Shown here: piece after piece, positions 30,961 through 42,257 of the stretch | Layout of the letters: each line of letters opens with the position of its first letter | Position numbering within the stretch: position 1 is the first letter of the stretch | Source of the DNA: Siphonodentalium dalli | Lineage: Eukaryota > Mollusca > Scaphopoda > Gadilida > Siphonodentaliidae | Reading direction: 5' to 3' | DNA: 64,000 nt | NCBI GenBank assembly: GCA_032622095.1 | Contig: CP136065.1 | Location: 24,565,141-24,629,140, forward strand | Notes under the pieces: model-generated | The model's database searches: none | What the model was told of the DNA's origin: nothing | The model's input: only the letters and a program-made list of their open reading frames with translations | Position numbers and translations under genes: made by a program

Positions 30961-31262
30961 TCTGGTAAGACTAAATGGACGAAACCTGTAATACGTGGGT
31001 ATCCTTTCCCACAGCCTGTGCTATCACCATGACAAAGGACAACGCAATCCGATAATTAACACCATAGTTACAAGGTGATATGTTCGGACGGACAGAGTTA
31101 CAAACAAGTGCCATAACTCCGGTAAAACTGAACGGACAAAACCCGTAGTATGTGGGTATCCTTTCCCCCAACCTGTGCTAGCACCAACCAAAGACCACGA
31201 CATCCGATAATCAACACCCGAGTTACAAGGTGATATGTTCGGACGATCGGACAGGACAGACT
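30960..31262. repeat. Two-copy tandem repeat, 157-bp period
   Basis: GGGTATCCTTTCCC anchors lie at 30997 and 31154. Each unit has GTAA.ACT.AA.GGAC, CCTGTGCTA.CACCA, ATCCGATAAT.AACACC and GTTACAAGGTGATATGTTCG. The style matches common short dispersed repeats of molluscan genomes. From 31263 to 32099 nothing further is recognised. Confidence 0.85.
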
Positions 31263-32099
31263 ATATGCCCCGAAGGTCTGGGGCATAATACGATTCAGAA
31301 TTGGATCCCCACCTTCGCTGTGTACATAGTCTAGTAGGTGGCAATGTCACTATCCTATACAGTTATCTTCACCCGCGGTTATTTTCAGGAGGTTTATCTT
31401 TTCTTCAATGTTTTCAGAGAGACGGTATTAGCCGAACACTGAATCGTGTGACAGTTATCGCAGAACAGCGGTCTAAAACGTCACGATTGACCTAAACTTG
31501 TAGTATAATTATAATGCACAAGTTAGCATACTAGCGCAGCGGCCAAATCGAAAAAGAGCTCTATTTTTTTCGAAATACCCATTAATGATGTTTGAAAAAT
31601 AATATTTCTGTGGAAAAAAAGCGATTTTTCGCGGTCCCAAATGGCAGGAAAATCCAAATTAAACAACACCCTTTTCATACCAAGTATATATATGGTATTA
31701 TGTAGTAATTTTAATATGACAATGTTGGCAAATAAGTCAGGACTTAGCCACATGACTCGCCTTACCAAAAATCGTTAATTTCTGAGAAAAATCATTGGTG
31801 GGTATTTTTCGATTTGACAATAACCATCACCGATTCCGTTATATTTCACTATCATTTACGTGAACAATATATATTTCTTCTTTTGGTGTTTGGTCGCTGC
31901 ACTATAAACTGATAATTGATTCGCGTGTTCTTAAACGTCTGATTTCACAGCACAATTTAAGACACGTGACTAGCAGAACGTGGCGTTACCGCCAACCGGA
32001 GTGTGTGTTACAATCAGACGTAAGCACTAATGATGTGTCACACGTGTAAACATGGGGCGTAATTGGTTGGTCTAATTGTTATTGTTTGTATTTTCTTTC

Positions 32100-32490
32100 T
32101 GTTTATGTTAAATACATATTATGGACTTGTTGGGTTGTGTGAATCTGATAAGTTGGTATTCAGGCGCTATGCCAAAATGGAGGAATATAGTAGTCTACTA
32201 ACATCGTCGAAAATCACAAGCAAATCGACAGTGTCACTCCATAGAAAACATTGTCCGAACTACGCTCAATTGTAAATATTTACTTCTCGATTCGTGATGC
32301 AACTATCGGAGATAAACTAACAAAAAAACGATTTCGACATCGAGAGTCGCTACATTTAATTAACATATAAGAATGACGGCGTGAGTTGTCAATTTGGATA
32401 TAATATTTGTAAAAATAACTAATTTGAGCAAAATTATCCTCCATTTCTATTTGATAACCCTACCGGAGTGTTTCACGTCACTTTAAATCA
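32100..32490 (+). repeat. Dispersed repeat family R2, copy 4
   Basis: Matches copies 1 and 3 through GATAAGTTGGTATTCAGGCG, CACTCCATAGAAAACATTGT, TACTTCTCGATTCGTGATGC and GTTTCACGTCACTTTAAATC. The match appears to stop at the stop codon of the 32667-32488 exon. Confidence 0.7.
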
Positions 32491-32667
32491 GTGGGCAAGG
32501 TTGAACTTTTCTTCGGGTGTATGTATTATTTGATTGGTGAAATTGATACTAACGGAGGCTATGACGACCACGTATGTTCCAACGATGAGACTGTTCAAGT
32601 ATGAGACGATCTGAAGATGCAGGTCATAACCGTATGTGTCGAAGTTACCACGTCCGAGATATTCACC
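32488..32667 (-). CDS. Orphan 3'-terminal coding exon, membrane protein
   Basis: Acceptor TTTCAATTTACAG at 32668, then 59 codons and TGA in phase 0. The peptide starts GEYLGRGNFDTYGYDLHLQ and has one hydrophobic helix (IVSYLNSLIVGTYVVVIASV). It ends with a polar tail and possible N-glycosylation site (NFT). It looks like the last transmembrane segment of a multi-pass protein. Family not recognised. Upstream exons would lie at higher coordinates on this strand and were not identified. R2 abuts or supplies the stop codon. Confidence 0.55.
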   Translation of the reverse strand, partial: GEYLGRGNFDTYGYDLHLQIVSYLNSLIVGTYVVVIASVSINFTNQIIHTPEEKFNLAH

Positions 32668-32699
32668 CTGTAAATTGAAAGGTAACACACCTGGTCATG

Positions 32700-32805
32700 T
32701 GGTCGGATATGACGTTGATGGGTCCTGCTGAATTGCTGATACTGTTATGGCAAACTGATGCCGTTACGAAAAAGGTTGTCATTTTCGCGGAGTTTTGAGA
32801 AAAAA
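32700..32805 (-). repeat. Dispersed repeat family R3, inverted copy
   Basis: Reads in reverse: CATGCCAC.., CTCCGCGAAAATGACAAC, GCATCAGTTTGCCATAACAG and CAGCAGGACCCATCAA. Confidence 0.5.
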
Positions 32806-32833
32806 CATGCCACATGAAACATTCGAGAACATA

Positions 32834-32898
32834 CAGTAATGCTCTAAGTAATCGACTCCTTAACCACCGCAGATTTATGGGTAATTTTTCAGGATTTA
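32834..32898. mobile_element. TA MITE (family P1), half copy
   Basis: The left end CAGTAATGCTCTAAGTAATC follows TA. Sequence continues to the hairpin tip (TTTTTCAGGATTTAG) and then the right arm is missing. Confidence 0.75.
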
Positions 32899-33161
32899 GT
32901 CGGAAATATGGCTTGTTAACTAATACAATCAGTAGTAAAAAGGAAACTATTATTAGCTTGTGTCCCATCCCCTTTCTGATAATCTACCTGTATCTATGCG
33001 TATTGTGTTTTTGTTATATATGTTTTATTTCTATATATATTTTGTTTAAAAAACCACTATTAAAACATTTCGCTTCCTTCACTGATGTATGTTTATTCCA
33101 ATAAAAACATTAAAAACAATATTTCGCAATATATACACGTAATGGCTTCTCTTAAATATAT

Positions 33162-33621
33162 GTGACCCGCCATATCAAATCCAGTCGGAAGTCGGGATTT
33201 TTTTTACCCTGTGCCAATGCATTCTCTTATATATGCGAGTCGACCATAGGTCGCCTCGCATATATAAGAGAATGCATTGGCCTAACAATTTTTTATCATT
33301 TTTTTTTTAAATAAATGTTTCTTACAATTTTTAGGACATAAAATAAAAAACATCCATTACCCTGCTGGGAGCCCCGCACATATATAGAAGCATATAGAAG
33401 AGTGTCGTCTGCTCATGTTTCTCTGGGGCTCTGTATGGGTGAAATTATAAAATTGTTAAAGAATACAAGAAAAAATTATTAAAATTGTAAAAAATTGTTA
33501 GGCCAATGCATTCTCTTATATATGCGAGGCGACCTATGGTCGACTCGCATATATAAGAGAATGCATTGGCACAGGGTAAAAAAAATCCCGACTTCCGACT
33601 GGATTTGATATGGCGGGTCAC
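33162..33621. mobile_element. GTGACCC MITE (family M1), full copy, TSD ATAT
   Basis: 460 bp with both palindrome modules, flanked by ATAT at 33158-33161 and 33622-33625. Same orientation as the 25957 copy. Confidence 0.9.
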
Positions 33622-33626
33622 ATATT

Positions 33627-33780
33627 TAGATTAGCCGAACACCGCGAAAATGACAACGTTAGAAAAATATTGATACTTTTTGTTAACAGCATCAGTTTTC
33701 CCTAACAGCATCATGACATTTTAGCAGGCCCCATCAGCATTATAGCACATTAGTAGGATCACTGGACCAGGGTGGGTAAA
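33627..33780 (+). repeat. Dispersed repeat family R3, copy 4
   Basis: AGATTAGCCGAACACCGCGA, then CAGCATCAGTTTTCCCTAAC and CACTGGACCAGGGTGGG, as at 3255-3420. From 33781 to 34625 nothing is recognised. Confidence 0.55.
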
Positions 33781-34629
33781 ATTAACATATATATGATCGA
33801 ACTTGCATTACGAGTTTGTACGAGCACATTCACACAATACCTTATACGTGACTTAATGCTTTCAACTGTCCAAATACAAGTCTCGACCCAACTTACAATG
33901 AATAAATAACATGCAACATATAAAACACCAAAATAGCGTAGGTCACGCGCTCACACCTGGTTGGTCACTAACCGTTTAATATGAATTGTCGATAAGTAAC
34001 AAAACGTAGTATATTAATTTTCAACATCACAATATTTTCATGTTGTATTTTCAATTGTGGGGGAACCTAGAATCCGAAGCCATAAAAGCGCTACCTCTAG
34101 GTTAAATGTCGGTCCTCATCGTGTATCGGAAATACATTAAAAACAATTAAACTCATCAGTTGTAAAAAGTACTTTTCCTTAAAAAGATTGAACAAAAAAG
34201 TATTTTTAATTTGGGTATGTACTGCTCGAAGAACTGGAGACGCAGACCATTGCAGACACCACGATACCTACTTTACATACCACAATCTTTACCCGTCTGA
34301 GACTGATGATAATTAATAATCACGACGCTCTAACCATATTAACCAGAGGCCAACCGAATTCATGTCGGGCGTGACAGTCGTGACAAATGATTGAACTATG
34401 ATAAATCAGATATTTCGTTGGAATCTCTGAAGGCATTATGCTCATTTGAGATTCCATATGCATTTTAGCTTTCCAATACGAAGGCAATGATTTCAAGTGG
34501 CATCCCGTGGCTCTGCATTCATGTGGATCCCATTGTATGCAAAATTCAGAAGCAGCATGGTTGTCTTGCGAATATGAGTTAATGCATCCGTGAAATAATA
34601 AGACGGTGTGGCTGTTCTGTCAACATATC

Positions 34630-34705
34630 CTCGCGCAAATACGCACATAATCCACACATACTGTGAAATAGGTACATAATGTGATTATTTGATTCTGAAA
34701 TAAAA
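34630..34705 (+). repeat. Dispersed repeat family R1, fragment
   Basis: GCGCAAATACGCACATAATC is followed by GTGAAATAGGTACATAATGT and GATTATTTGATTCTGAAATA. The same order occurs at 50730-50800, 50925-50990 and 61465-61625. Confidence 0.65.
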
Positions 34706-34899
34706 GGTTGCTGACCAAAATGTGCCTTGAGATGGTGGCAGATTTGAAGGAGTTACGGGTTTCAGATCCCTAAACTACAAAATGTTGGAGGAAATTATTA
34801 CACCAATATGAATCAAAGTGCATATTCACTAAATATCTTGCACATCTTCAATGTGTCCAGAAAAGGTCAATAACTCTAAAATTAAAAAACATAAAACAA

Positions 34900-35430
34900 T
34901 TCTTTGTCGAACAATGGCAATAATTCCGCCACAATGACTCCGAGTTAACTCGTAATCGCAGATTCCCATGCTGGTTGACAGATTCCCATGCTGGTTGACA
35001 GATTCCCATGCTGGTTGACATCTCGCCAAGTTTAAACAAATTTTACCGGAAAATGTCGGAATACAGACTGGGACAAAAGATGCGTCTCGGGATGTACGAA
35101 TCTGTCGAACAATGGCAATAACTCCGCCAAAATTAGTCCAACCGAAATCAAAATCGCACGTGTGTAGGTTCCCATGCTGGTTGACATATGTGCGAAATGT
35201 AAACAAAACTTACTAGAAAATGATGGAATACAGGCTCGGAAAAATATACGTCCCAGGATGTACGATTCTATGTCGAAAAAGGGCAATAACTCAGCCAAAA
35301 TGAGTGCGACCGAAATCAAAAATGCAGGTGGGCAGGTTCCCATGCTGGTTGATATATGTGTTATGTTTTAAAACAAAATTGACCAGGCAAATTTCCGGGC
35401 GGATAGACGAACACACGCACGGACGGACGC
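34900..35430. repeat. Three-copy tandem of about 180-bp units
   Basis: Each unit has TCGAACAATGGCAATAACTC or a variant, CGCCAAAAT.AGT.C.ACCGAA, then TTCCCATGCTGGTTGACA and AAAC.AAA.TT.ACC.G.AAA. In unit 1 the 21-bp phrase with CCCATGCTGGTTGACA is itself triplicated (34964-35022). A GACG-rich tail follows at 35400-35432. This is a common molluscan repeat style. Confidence 0.85.
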
Positions 35431-35464
35431 ACGGGCAAGGGTAATCACTGTAGTTCTCAGACGG

Positions 35465-35735
35465 AATGACGGAGGAAATACGCAGATAATGGACTTATAC
35501 ACGCTATATTGTTTCATGGCGCGGGCCACAATGATAACACATGTTAAAGAGCGTACACCTGATGTCGTGCGTTGGCTTATTTGGGTCATTATCCGCACAT
35601 TATCTGCTTAGAATCGCATCATTATGAGTCGATAATGTGACTAAAATTTCATTTTCAGAACATTATCGACTCAAAATGAGGAGATTCTAAGCAGATTATC
35701 TAAATAAAACAAATTATATTATAAGCAGATAATAT
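35465..35735 (+). repeat. Dispersed repeat family R1, long copy with hairpin
   Basis: Contains GAGGAAATACGCAGATAATG, a TGGCGCGGGCCACA.TGA block and TTATCCGCACATTATCTGCT. A hairpin at 35600-35700 has AGTCGATAATGT/ACATTATCGACT arms. Confidence 0.7.
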
Positions 35736-35745
35736 TGCCTTACCG

Positions 35746-37769
35746 TTGTGTGACTGATGGCGAACATGATCAACCCACGACTAATGCTTATCCCTGGAAC
35801 CTGCAATTGAACGCGCCAATCAATCATCAATCAATCAGTGAGTGTGTGAGATTATTGGGCATTAAGGCCCGGGATGACACAACAAGGGTAATACTACATG
35901 TAGTTCCTTGTTTCCACTGTGGTCCAGTATCAATGAATTCACTGAGTCCTTGTTAACAAATTTGGAGCATTGCATAGTAACGTCATGTATAATGTCACCA
36001 AGTTTTTGGGCCGACCTCCCATGCATCGTGACTGCCACAAATTTACAATCGGTTAAATCTGCAGCTATGCAATATCACTCACGTATGCTCTATGTGCATA
36101 TATGGATTTGTTTCATGAACGGATGGTCATTCGTTTCTTCTCAACTGAAAAGGCGTTAATACGATACTGGCTATGTGCCATGCATCACTTCCGATATAAG
36201 ATACATAACTGCAGAATAAAAATGTATCAAACGGATGTCATTCATGTTGCTCCAGCGATATGCCGATACACGATATCGATATTAAAGTATCAATTAGCTC
36301 TGAACTAACCGGAAGTGGAATATTAGTATGACCGAAAGCAAATAATGTAAATATACTTCTCGGGTTGAACGATGATATTTTACAAACATTGTTACCGATG
36401 TAAAGCACGCGGAGCCGTTTCAATCAATTTAATTGTTTATTTAAAAACCATTACTAGAACTAGTAGGCAGTGGCGACTAGTGTAACTGCCGATCAAGTTT
36501 GAGTTTCTGGTTAACATAGTATCGTTCGCGTAAATTACATTCCGGCTTATTTTCATTCCGTTTTAACCTTAACATAACTTTCTGTTGGCGTCAATATCAA
36601 CAAGAAATTATGGCATTGAAATCCATGTAAAAAAGACGACAATGTAGTCACGACCTGCACTACTCATAACTCAATGTGTTGACTTATATGAATGTCAAGA
36701 TTTAATTAACTATACATATTTATTATAACCAATTGCGTACATGAAGTTGATTGACTGGCCATGCATTTATATGCCCATTCTCAATTTGGATGAAATTTTA
36801 GTTGTGCTCGCCTCCCGCGCGCCCCAACCCTTGGCCTTGCATGGTTGGAAATTGGGGTTCCGATGAGTTAAAACTTCGGTTTGCTCATAATTTGGGTTGT
36901 TTGTTACAAATCTCAACCCAAATCATTAGAATATAAGTAAGGAAGAATATTCAATTTCCAAGAACATGTTTTTGGTTGTTCCTACAAATCCTACAGTGAT
37001 TTATGTTGGGATTTGATCAGTTCGATTACAATTGCATGGAGCTACATTTATACTAGCATTGAGTGATTTTCATTCAATCCACCGGAGCCATGAACTATGA
37101 AACAACAACGTTCATCCAACCAAACCTAATGCCTAATGCTGACAATTTGCCAACGTATCATTTGGCCCAACGTATAATATAGTCATGGTATTATATATGC
37201 ATATTATTTGTTTAATTAAAATGGCAACCATATCTGCATTTCTCTAGCTTATATTGCCACGGCATAGTGGTTCTCGTGTTCTTAATTAAAATCAGATAGA
37301 ATTTATTCAGAAAAATATTACACATTCTTCTGGAACGTCGGCAATGCGATTTGCTTTGTGCTATGTCGCTGTCAAAACGTCAATAACTTTCGCAGGGAAA
37401 TGCGAGTGCCAATTTGACGTCGCTTTGGATACAACACATGACGTAACCTAACAGTTTACGTGAACGTGCTTTTACTAATTTAATAAACTAAAGAAAAGTT
37501 TATTTAGTGATATGACTAACATTTTAGATATTTACGAGATGAATCATGTTGTTTTCGCGATGTGGCTGACGAAAATGTGCAATATTCCATCATTTCCTGA
37601 ATGTCATAGCAACCCGAGTCAGGTCGGCAATATTTATGATTTAAGTAATGATTATTGTTTAAATTATAAACCATGTAATGTCTTCACGCAATGAATACTG
37701 TTATGTTAGCTATATGAAAAGTAACATTTTGTAGTTTTAATTTAATTGCAATTTATTAATGACGTTTCC
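35746..37769. other. About 2 kb with no recognised gene
   Basis: Short open frames only. No splice-bounded exon or repeat I recognise. A CCCGCGCGCCCC island of about 20 bp is present at 36815. Confidence 0.35.
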
Positions 37770-37827
37770 AAGATGGCGGCGCCTCAAATTCAAGATGGCG
37801 GCGCCCTAAATTCAAGATGGCGGCGCC
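37770..37827 (+). promoter_or_regulatory. Triplicated AAGATGGCGGCGCC box (YY1-like)
   Basis: Three identical AAGATGGCGGCGCC boxes start at 37770, 37792 and 37814, exactly 22 bp apart, joined by AAATTC spacers. The core AAGATGGCGGC matches the well-known YY1/Pho promoter site. About two helical turns per unit would place the sites on one face. It may be a promoter or the end of a transposon. The decayed transposase starts about 100 bp downstream on the same strand. Confidence 0.5.
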
Positions 37828-37850
37828 CATGTTGAAAAGCGAACTTAGTA

Positions 37851-37910
37851 TAAGGACGACAAGCTACGCAACACATGCGCGACTGGGCTGCGCCCAGCTG
37901 GTCGTCCTTA
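37851..37910. repeat. Short inverted repeat AAGGACGAC/GTCGTCCTT
   Basis: Outer arms AAGGACGAC and GTCGTCCTT, with an inner GGGCTGCGCCC palindrome. It could be the tip of a transposon end or a structured RNA leader. Confidence 0.5.
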
Positions 37911-37929
37911 AAAAATTGAGAACAAAAAG

Positions 37930-38770
37930 CCGAGCGAAATATTCTCTCGTCGAAAAACGGAAGCTAGCTTTGTGTGGAAAGTATAAGATTGAGCACGATA
38001 ATGCAATAAAATCTCCCAAAGTATGGAATAGGAGACGAAAGATAATTAACCACTCCGTCCCAAAAGAAGACTATTTTCAAAGGCAGTGAGGGAGATGTAT
38101 AGGCAATACAAGTTTCCCCAGGGCGTTTGATGTTTCTCAGAAAGGGTAACTTTATGATGCTGAATCTAGCGGTAGGACAAGTGGCAGTAAGAAGACATTT
38201 CGTCAAAATGGTGCAGGGAGCAAGAGAACGGTTGTACATCTGAAACAAGCTCTTTTCGATTGGTATGCTGATGTCAGGGGAAATTTGAAAGGCAGATTTG
38301 GCTGGCAGACAAGCCTGCAAGTACTAGCCAAGTAGTGAGGAAATTTATGCTGATAAACTGACATTTTCGGCCAATGGATTAAAGGTTGGGTGGAAGAATA
38401 CAAAATAGTCCCCGTGAACCAAACATACGTTTTGCTATCTCTAAAGAAAAAAAACGTAGACCTCGAATAATTTCCAGACAAAATTCGGGAAATAACCAGT
38501 TATCACAAACGGGGACCAAATGCCATTTCACCGCAACGAATCTTCAGACCAGAGGACAATGACATTACAGGGAGTGCCCACCTACGTGAAGGAAAATTAT
38601 ATGCTGTCGGGGAATATGTAACTGTCTTCACATGTTTCCTCGGACCAGAAAGATTCATTACCAACACCAGAGTTTGTGTTCAAGGAAAAAGGGACAAAAT
38701 TAATTGATTGATTCAGGGTTTATCGTCGTTTTAGTAGCAAGGTCCTGTCACGACCAAGAACAGACTCAGG
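37930..38770 (+). pseudogene. Decayed pogo-like (CENP-B HTH / DDE) transposase
   Basis: Fragments in shifting plus-strand frames follow the order of pogo-like transposases. They are AKYSLVEKRKLALCGKYKI (helix-turn-helix-like, 37935), LKQALFDWYADVRGNLKGRF (CENP-B-type DNA-binding region, about 38238), FGQWIKGWVEEY (about 38370), PTYVKENYMLS (about 38580) and TPEFVFKEKGTK (about 38660). These correspond to the region leading into and within the DDE domain. Catalytic Asp residues cannot be placed because of at least four frameshifts or stops. It is a relic with no activity. The TA MITEs of family P1 could be related non-autonomous elements, but their ends are not seen next to this relic. Confidence 0.55.
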
Positions 38771-39268
38771 TATCAAAACTGTGTAGCTAAATAGGAAAAT
38801 GGATTAGATTAAAACAATGCAATGAGCTATGCACAAATAAAAGCACCGAAGAGGAATGTTATTATAAATGCGTCAAGCTGACGGTCGGGTGGTGAGACAG
38901 AATGTCACCATTGACCCAACCGACAGCCTCGATCCAAAAATACTGTGTCTTGTCTTTGAGAGTTAACCGTTTCTCATTAATCATGTGGTCAATTTGTTAA
39001 AGGTCAAAGATGCACCTCTCTTTCCGAGTCGAAACGTTTGAGTGACTTTGGCGATCTTTTTTTCCAAGCAACAGGCGATTTTTCTTGATTTACATCAATA
39101 TATACACATTAATTTAGCAGTTAAGTAGATTTTTGGCATGTCGTAAAACGATATTTCTCGGATTGGTGATGTCGTAAAATGATATTACTTGGTTAAAGGG
39201 AACATTGAAGCGATATTCACATAGTTCGATAACAGTATGTTTTGGACAAAAATGTTATATCTAATTAA
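38771..39268. other. No recognised feature
   Basis: AT-rich. GATATTTCTCGG and TGATATTACTTGG recur around ATGTCGTAAAA, as a small direct repeat. Confidence 0.3.
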
Positions 39269-39572
39269 AGGGGTACTGTACACTAAATCGGGCCATTTAT
39301 TTATGGGACCATCTCTTTTTATACTCAACAGAATATATGCAGCAAATGAATGAATTTGAGTCACAGATTAGATTACTCATGATGCAAACAACATGGCTGG
39401 AGTCATAAATTCATTTTCGTTATAATTACCATGTTGTTTGTATCGTTCATACGGTGAATGAGTGTATTTTACAATCATCCATGATACAAATTCATTCATT
39501 TGTTGCATATATTCTGTTGAGTATAAAAGGAGATGGTCCCAGAAATCGCCGGATTTAGTGTACAGTACCCCT
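39269..39572. mobile_element. TTAA MITE (family T3), AGGGGTACTGTACAC ends
   Basis: 304 bp, TTAA at 39265-39268 and 39573-39576. The first 21 bp (AGGGGTACTGTACACTAAAT and one more base) are perfectly complementary to the last 21, and the pairing extends imperfectly to about 85 bp. TTAA with AGGG-type ends fits Kolobok or piggyBac-like superfamilies. It ends 9 bp before the M1 element at 39582. Confidence 0.9.
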
Positions 39573-39581
39573 TTAAAATAT

Positions 39582-40037
39582 GTGACCCGCCATATCAATC
39601 CAGTCGTAAGTCGGGATTTTTTTTACCCTGTGCCAATGCATTCTCTTATATCTGCGAGTCGACCATATGTCGCCTCGCATATATAAGAGAATGCATTGGC
39701 CTAACAATTTTTTACAATTTTAATATTATTTTCTTGTATTCTTTAACAATTTTATAATTTCACCCACACAGAGCCCCAGACAAACATGAGCAAACGACAC
39801 TCTTCTATATGCTTCTATGTATGTGTGGGGTTCCCTGCAGGGTAATGGATGTTTATTATTTTATGTCCTAAAAATTGTTAGAAACATTTATTTTTAAAAA
39901 ATGATAAACAATTGTTAGGCCAATGCATTCTCTTATATATGCGAGGCGACCTATGGTCGACTCGCATATATAAGAGAATGCATTGGCACAGGGTAAAAAA
40001 ATCCCGACTTACGACTGGATTTGATATGGCGGGTCAC
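39582..40037. mobile_element. GTGACCC MITE (family M1), full copy, TSD ATAT
   Basis: 456 bp, ATAT at 39578-39581 and 40038-40041. The centre is reversed relative to the 25957 copy. Confidence 0.9.
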
Positions 40038-40253
40038 ATATGTGTTATTACTTGGTTGTTTCCATATTGGCCGAGTTGTGAGGCCGAGGTCTGTCACACT
40101 GGCCTGAGGCCGCAGTCTGTTTATTAATAATAGGCATATTACTAGCTGACTCACTTAATTCCATACTACCTCGACTATAGGCCTATACCATAGGGCGATT
40201 ACATTACAATGCTTTTATTACTTATGGGAGGATCCATTTATTAGTAAATAAAT

Positions 40254-40713
40254 GTGACCCGCCATAGCAAATCCAGTCGTAAGTCGGGATTTGTTTTACC
40301 CTGTGCCAATGCATTCTCTTATATATGCGAGTCGACCATAGGTCGCCTCGCATATATAAGAGAATGCATTGGCATAACAATTTTTTATCATTTTTTTTTA
40401 AATAAATGTTTCTTACAATTTTTAGGACATAAAATAAAAAAACATCCATTATCCTGCAGTGAGCCCCACACATATATAGAAGCATATAGAAGAGTGTCGT
40501 CTGCTCATGTTTGTCTGGGGCTCTGTATGGGTGAAATTATAAAATTGTTAAAGAATACAAGAAAAAATTATTAAAATTGTAAAATATTGTTAGGCCAATG
40601 CATTCTCTTATATATGCGAGGCGACATATGGTCGACTCGCATATATAAGAGAATGCATTGGCACAGGGTAAAAAAAATCCCGACTTACGACTGGATTTGA
40701 TATGGCGGGTCAC
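40254..40713. mobile_element. GTGACCC MITE (family M1), full copy
   Basis: 460 bp. Flanks are AAAT (left) and ATAT (right), a duplication with one change. It lies only 216 bp from the previous copy, in the opposite orientation. Confidence 0.88.
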
Positions 40714-40841
40714 ATATGGTTAAATACTCACGCCGACGCCATTTTTCCTGAAGTGTCCGTAGCTTTGACCTTGTGTTGACGCTGAGTATACCGGAGCTGT
40801 AATATGGTTATGACATGTCTTAGCTATAGGTCACAATGGTA

Positions 40842-40912
40842 CAGTAATGCTCTAAGCAATCGACTCTTTAACCACAGCAGAATTAAGCAGTCGATTAATT
40901 AGGGCATTACTG
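40842..40912. mobile_element. TA MITE (family P1), deletion derivative
   Basis: 71 bp, starting CAGTAATGCTCTAAGCAATC and ending GGGCATTACTG, flanked by TA (40840-40841 and 40913-40914). The tip of the hairpin seen at 13386-13514 is missing. From 40915 to 41888 nothing is recognised. Confidence 0.85.
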
Positions 40913-41888
40913 TATATAATGAATGGTCCAGGGACCATTAACCAGCAAAGAGGGATACTTGTTAGCTATATTCACTACAAAATGTGCCACTTCTCCCTAT
41001 GTTTGTCCCAAGTGTTCTCCCTCATGCATATACCAGTACGCATATATGTCTCTACATCATATTTGAAGTGTATTATTAACTTATTAGGCTAGAAAAGTTT
41101 AATTACTCATTTTGGTTTTCTTGTGTTGCATGATACTTATTGGATCATAGAAGAGTGATTTTGTAGTGAAATGAAACTTCAGCCATTATGAGTTCACCCT
41201 GATAACAGTCCACTTATCCATAATCTAACAGGGTGACTTCTGTCCAAGTTGAAACTTCAAAGCAGGCTCTTAGAGTGACCGCTGATGCAGCAGATATTTG
41301 ACAAAAACAAATACATTTCCAACATATGCCAGTGGCACCTTACATCTAACCAATTTAGGAAGGTTGAATGTTGTGGTATGGTATGATAAATTGCATTGTA
41401 AAATTGTAAAAATAAAAAAAACGTTAGTCTCACTTCGATGCGTGAAATTGAAAACGGTTGATAAATTTCTATAATCACATACTCTCTGCATTCACACAAT
41501 TAGCTTCCGTATATAGGAATAAGTACAAATCACGATATGGTTACACGATTGTTTCCGACGTCCATCAGGCAACAGCTGAAGTCAACACTTCATAAAAAAG
41601 CGATGAACACCTACGTCACTTCAAGGACATCATGTACACGCATTGACTTCGAGGTGTTATTGGGAGACTGTGTTGGAATTTGAACACCAAAATAGTTACT
41701 TACAATTGGGGTGGTAGTTTTGAAAAGTTGTGCAAATTATCAATGTCCTATTGAACTCCACTGATATATGATTATATGAAGTGACTTGCAAATCGATTGG
41801 GATCATTGATTTTGACCGGCAGAGTAATTAACAAAGTTCGTGTGGATCCCGATAACTGTAAATAAAATAAAAGGTCAGCCGACCACAG

Positions 41889-42179
41889 TGTCCCCCGAAA
41901 ACGTGGCAAGTCGATACCGCTTTGTTAAAGAAATTCAAGGTCGAAAAGGGTTAATAACTCTGTCAAAACATAATTTTTCCTTCATCTATATACATGTGGC
42001 ACATCTCCAATATATGGGCAACAATATTCTGAAGTTTCAAATCTCTGAGATGAAATCTGTAGGAGGAGATGATTACACCATGAAGGTACTCAAAAGTGTG
42101 ACGGACGGACGGACGAACGTCCGAACGGACGGACGGAGCCCGTTTCTATAGTCCCCAAAAAATTATTTTTCGGGGGACA
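41889..42179. mobile_element. Short TIR element, TGTCCCCCGAAAA ends
   Basis: 291 bp with 13-bp perfect inverted ends TGTCCCCCGAAAA and TTTTCGGGGGACA. The interior has AAAAGGGTTAATAACTCTGT, GACGGACGGACG tracts and a CCCCAAAAAATTATTTTTCGG right subterminal palindrome. The TAATAACTC phrase also appears in the 34900-35430 repeats. Confidence 0.65.
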
Positions 42180-42257
42180 AAAATAGTATCGGTAGTCATA
42201 GTGGTTACGTTTAGACTGATGTAAGCGTTTATAATATATGTACATGCATCTATAGGC

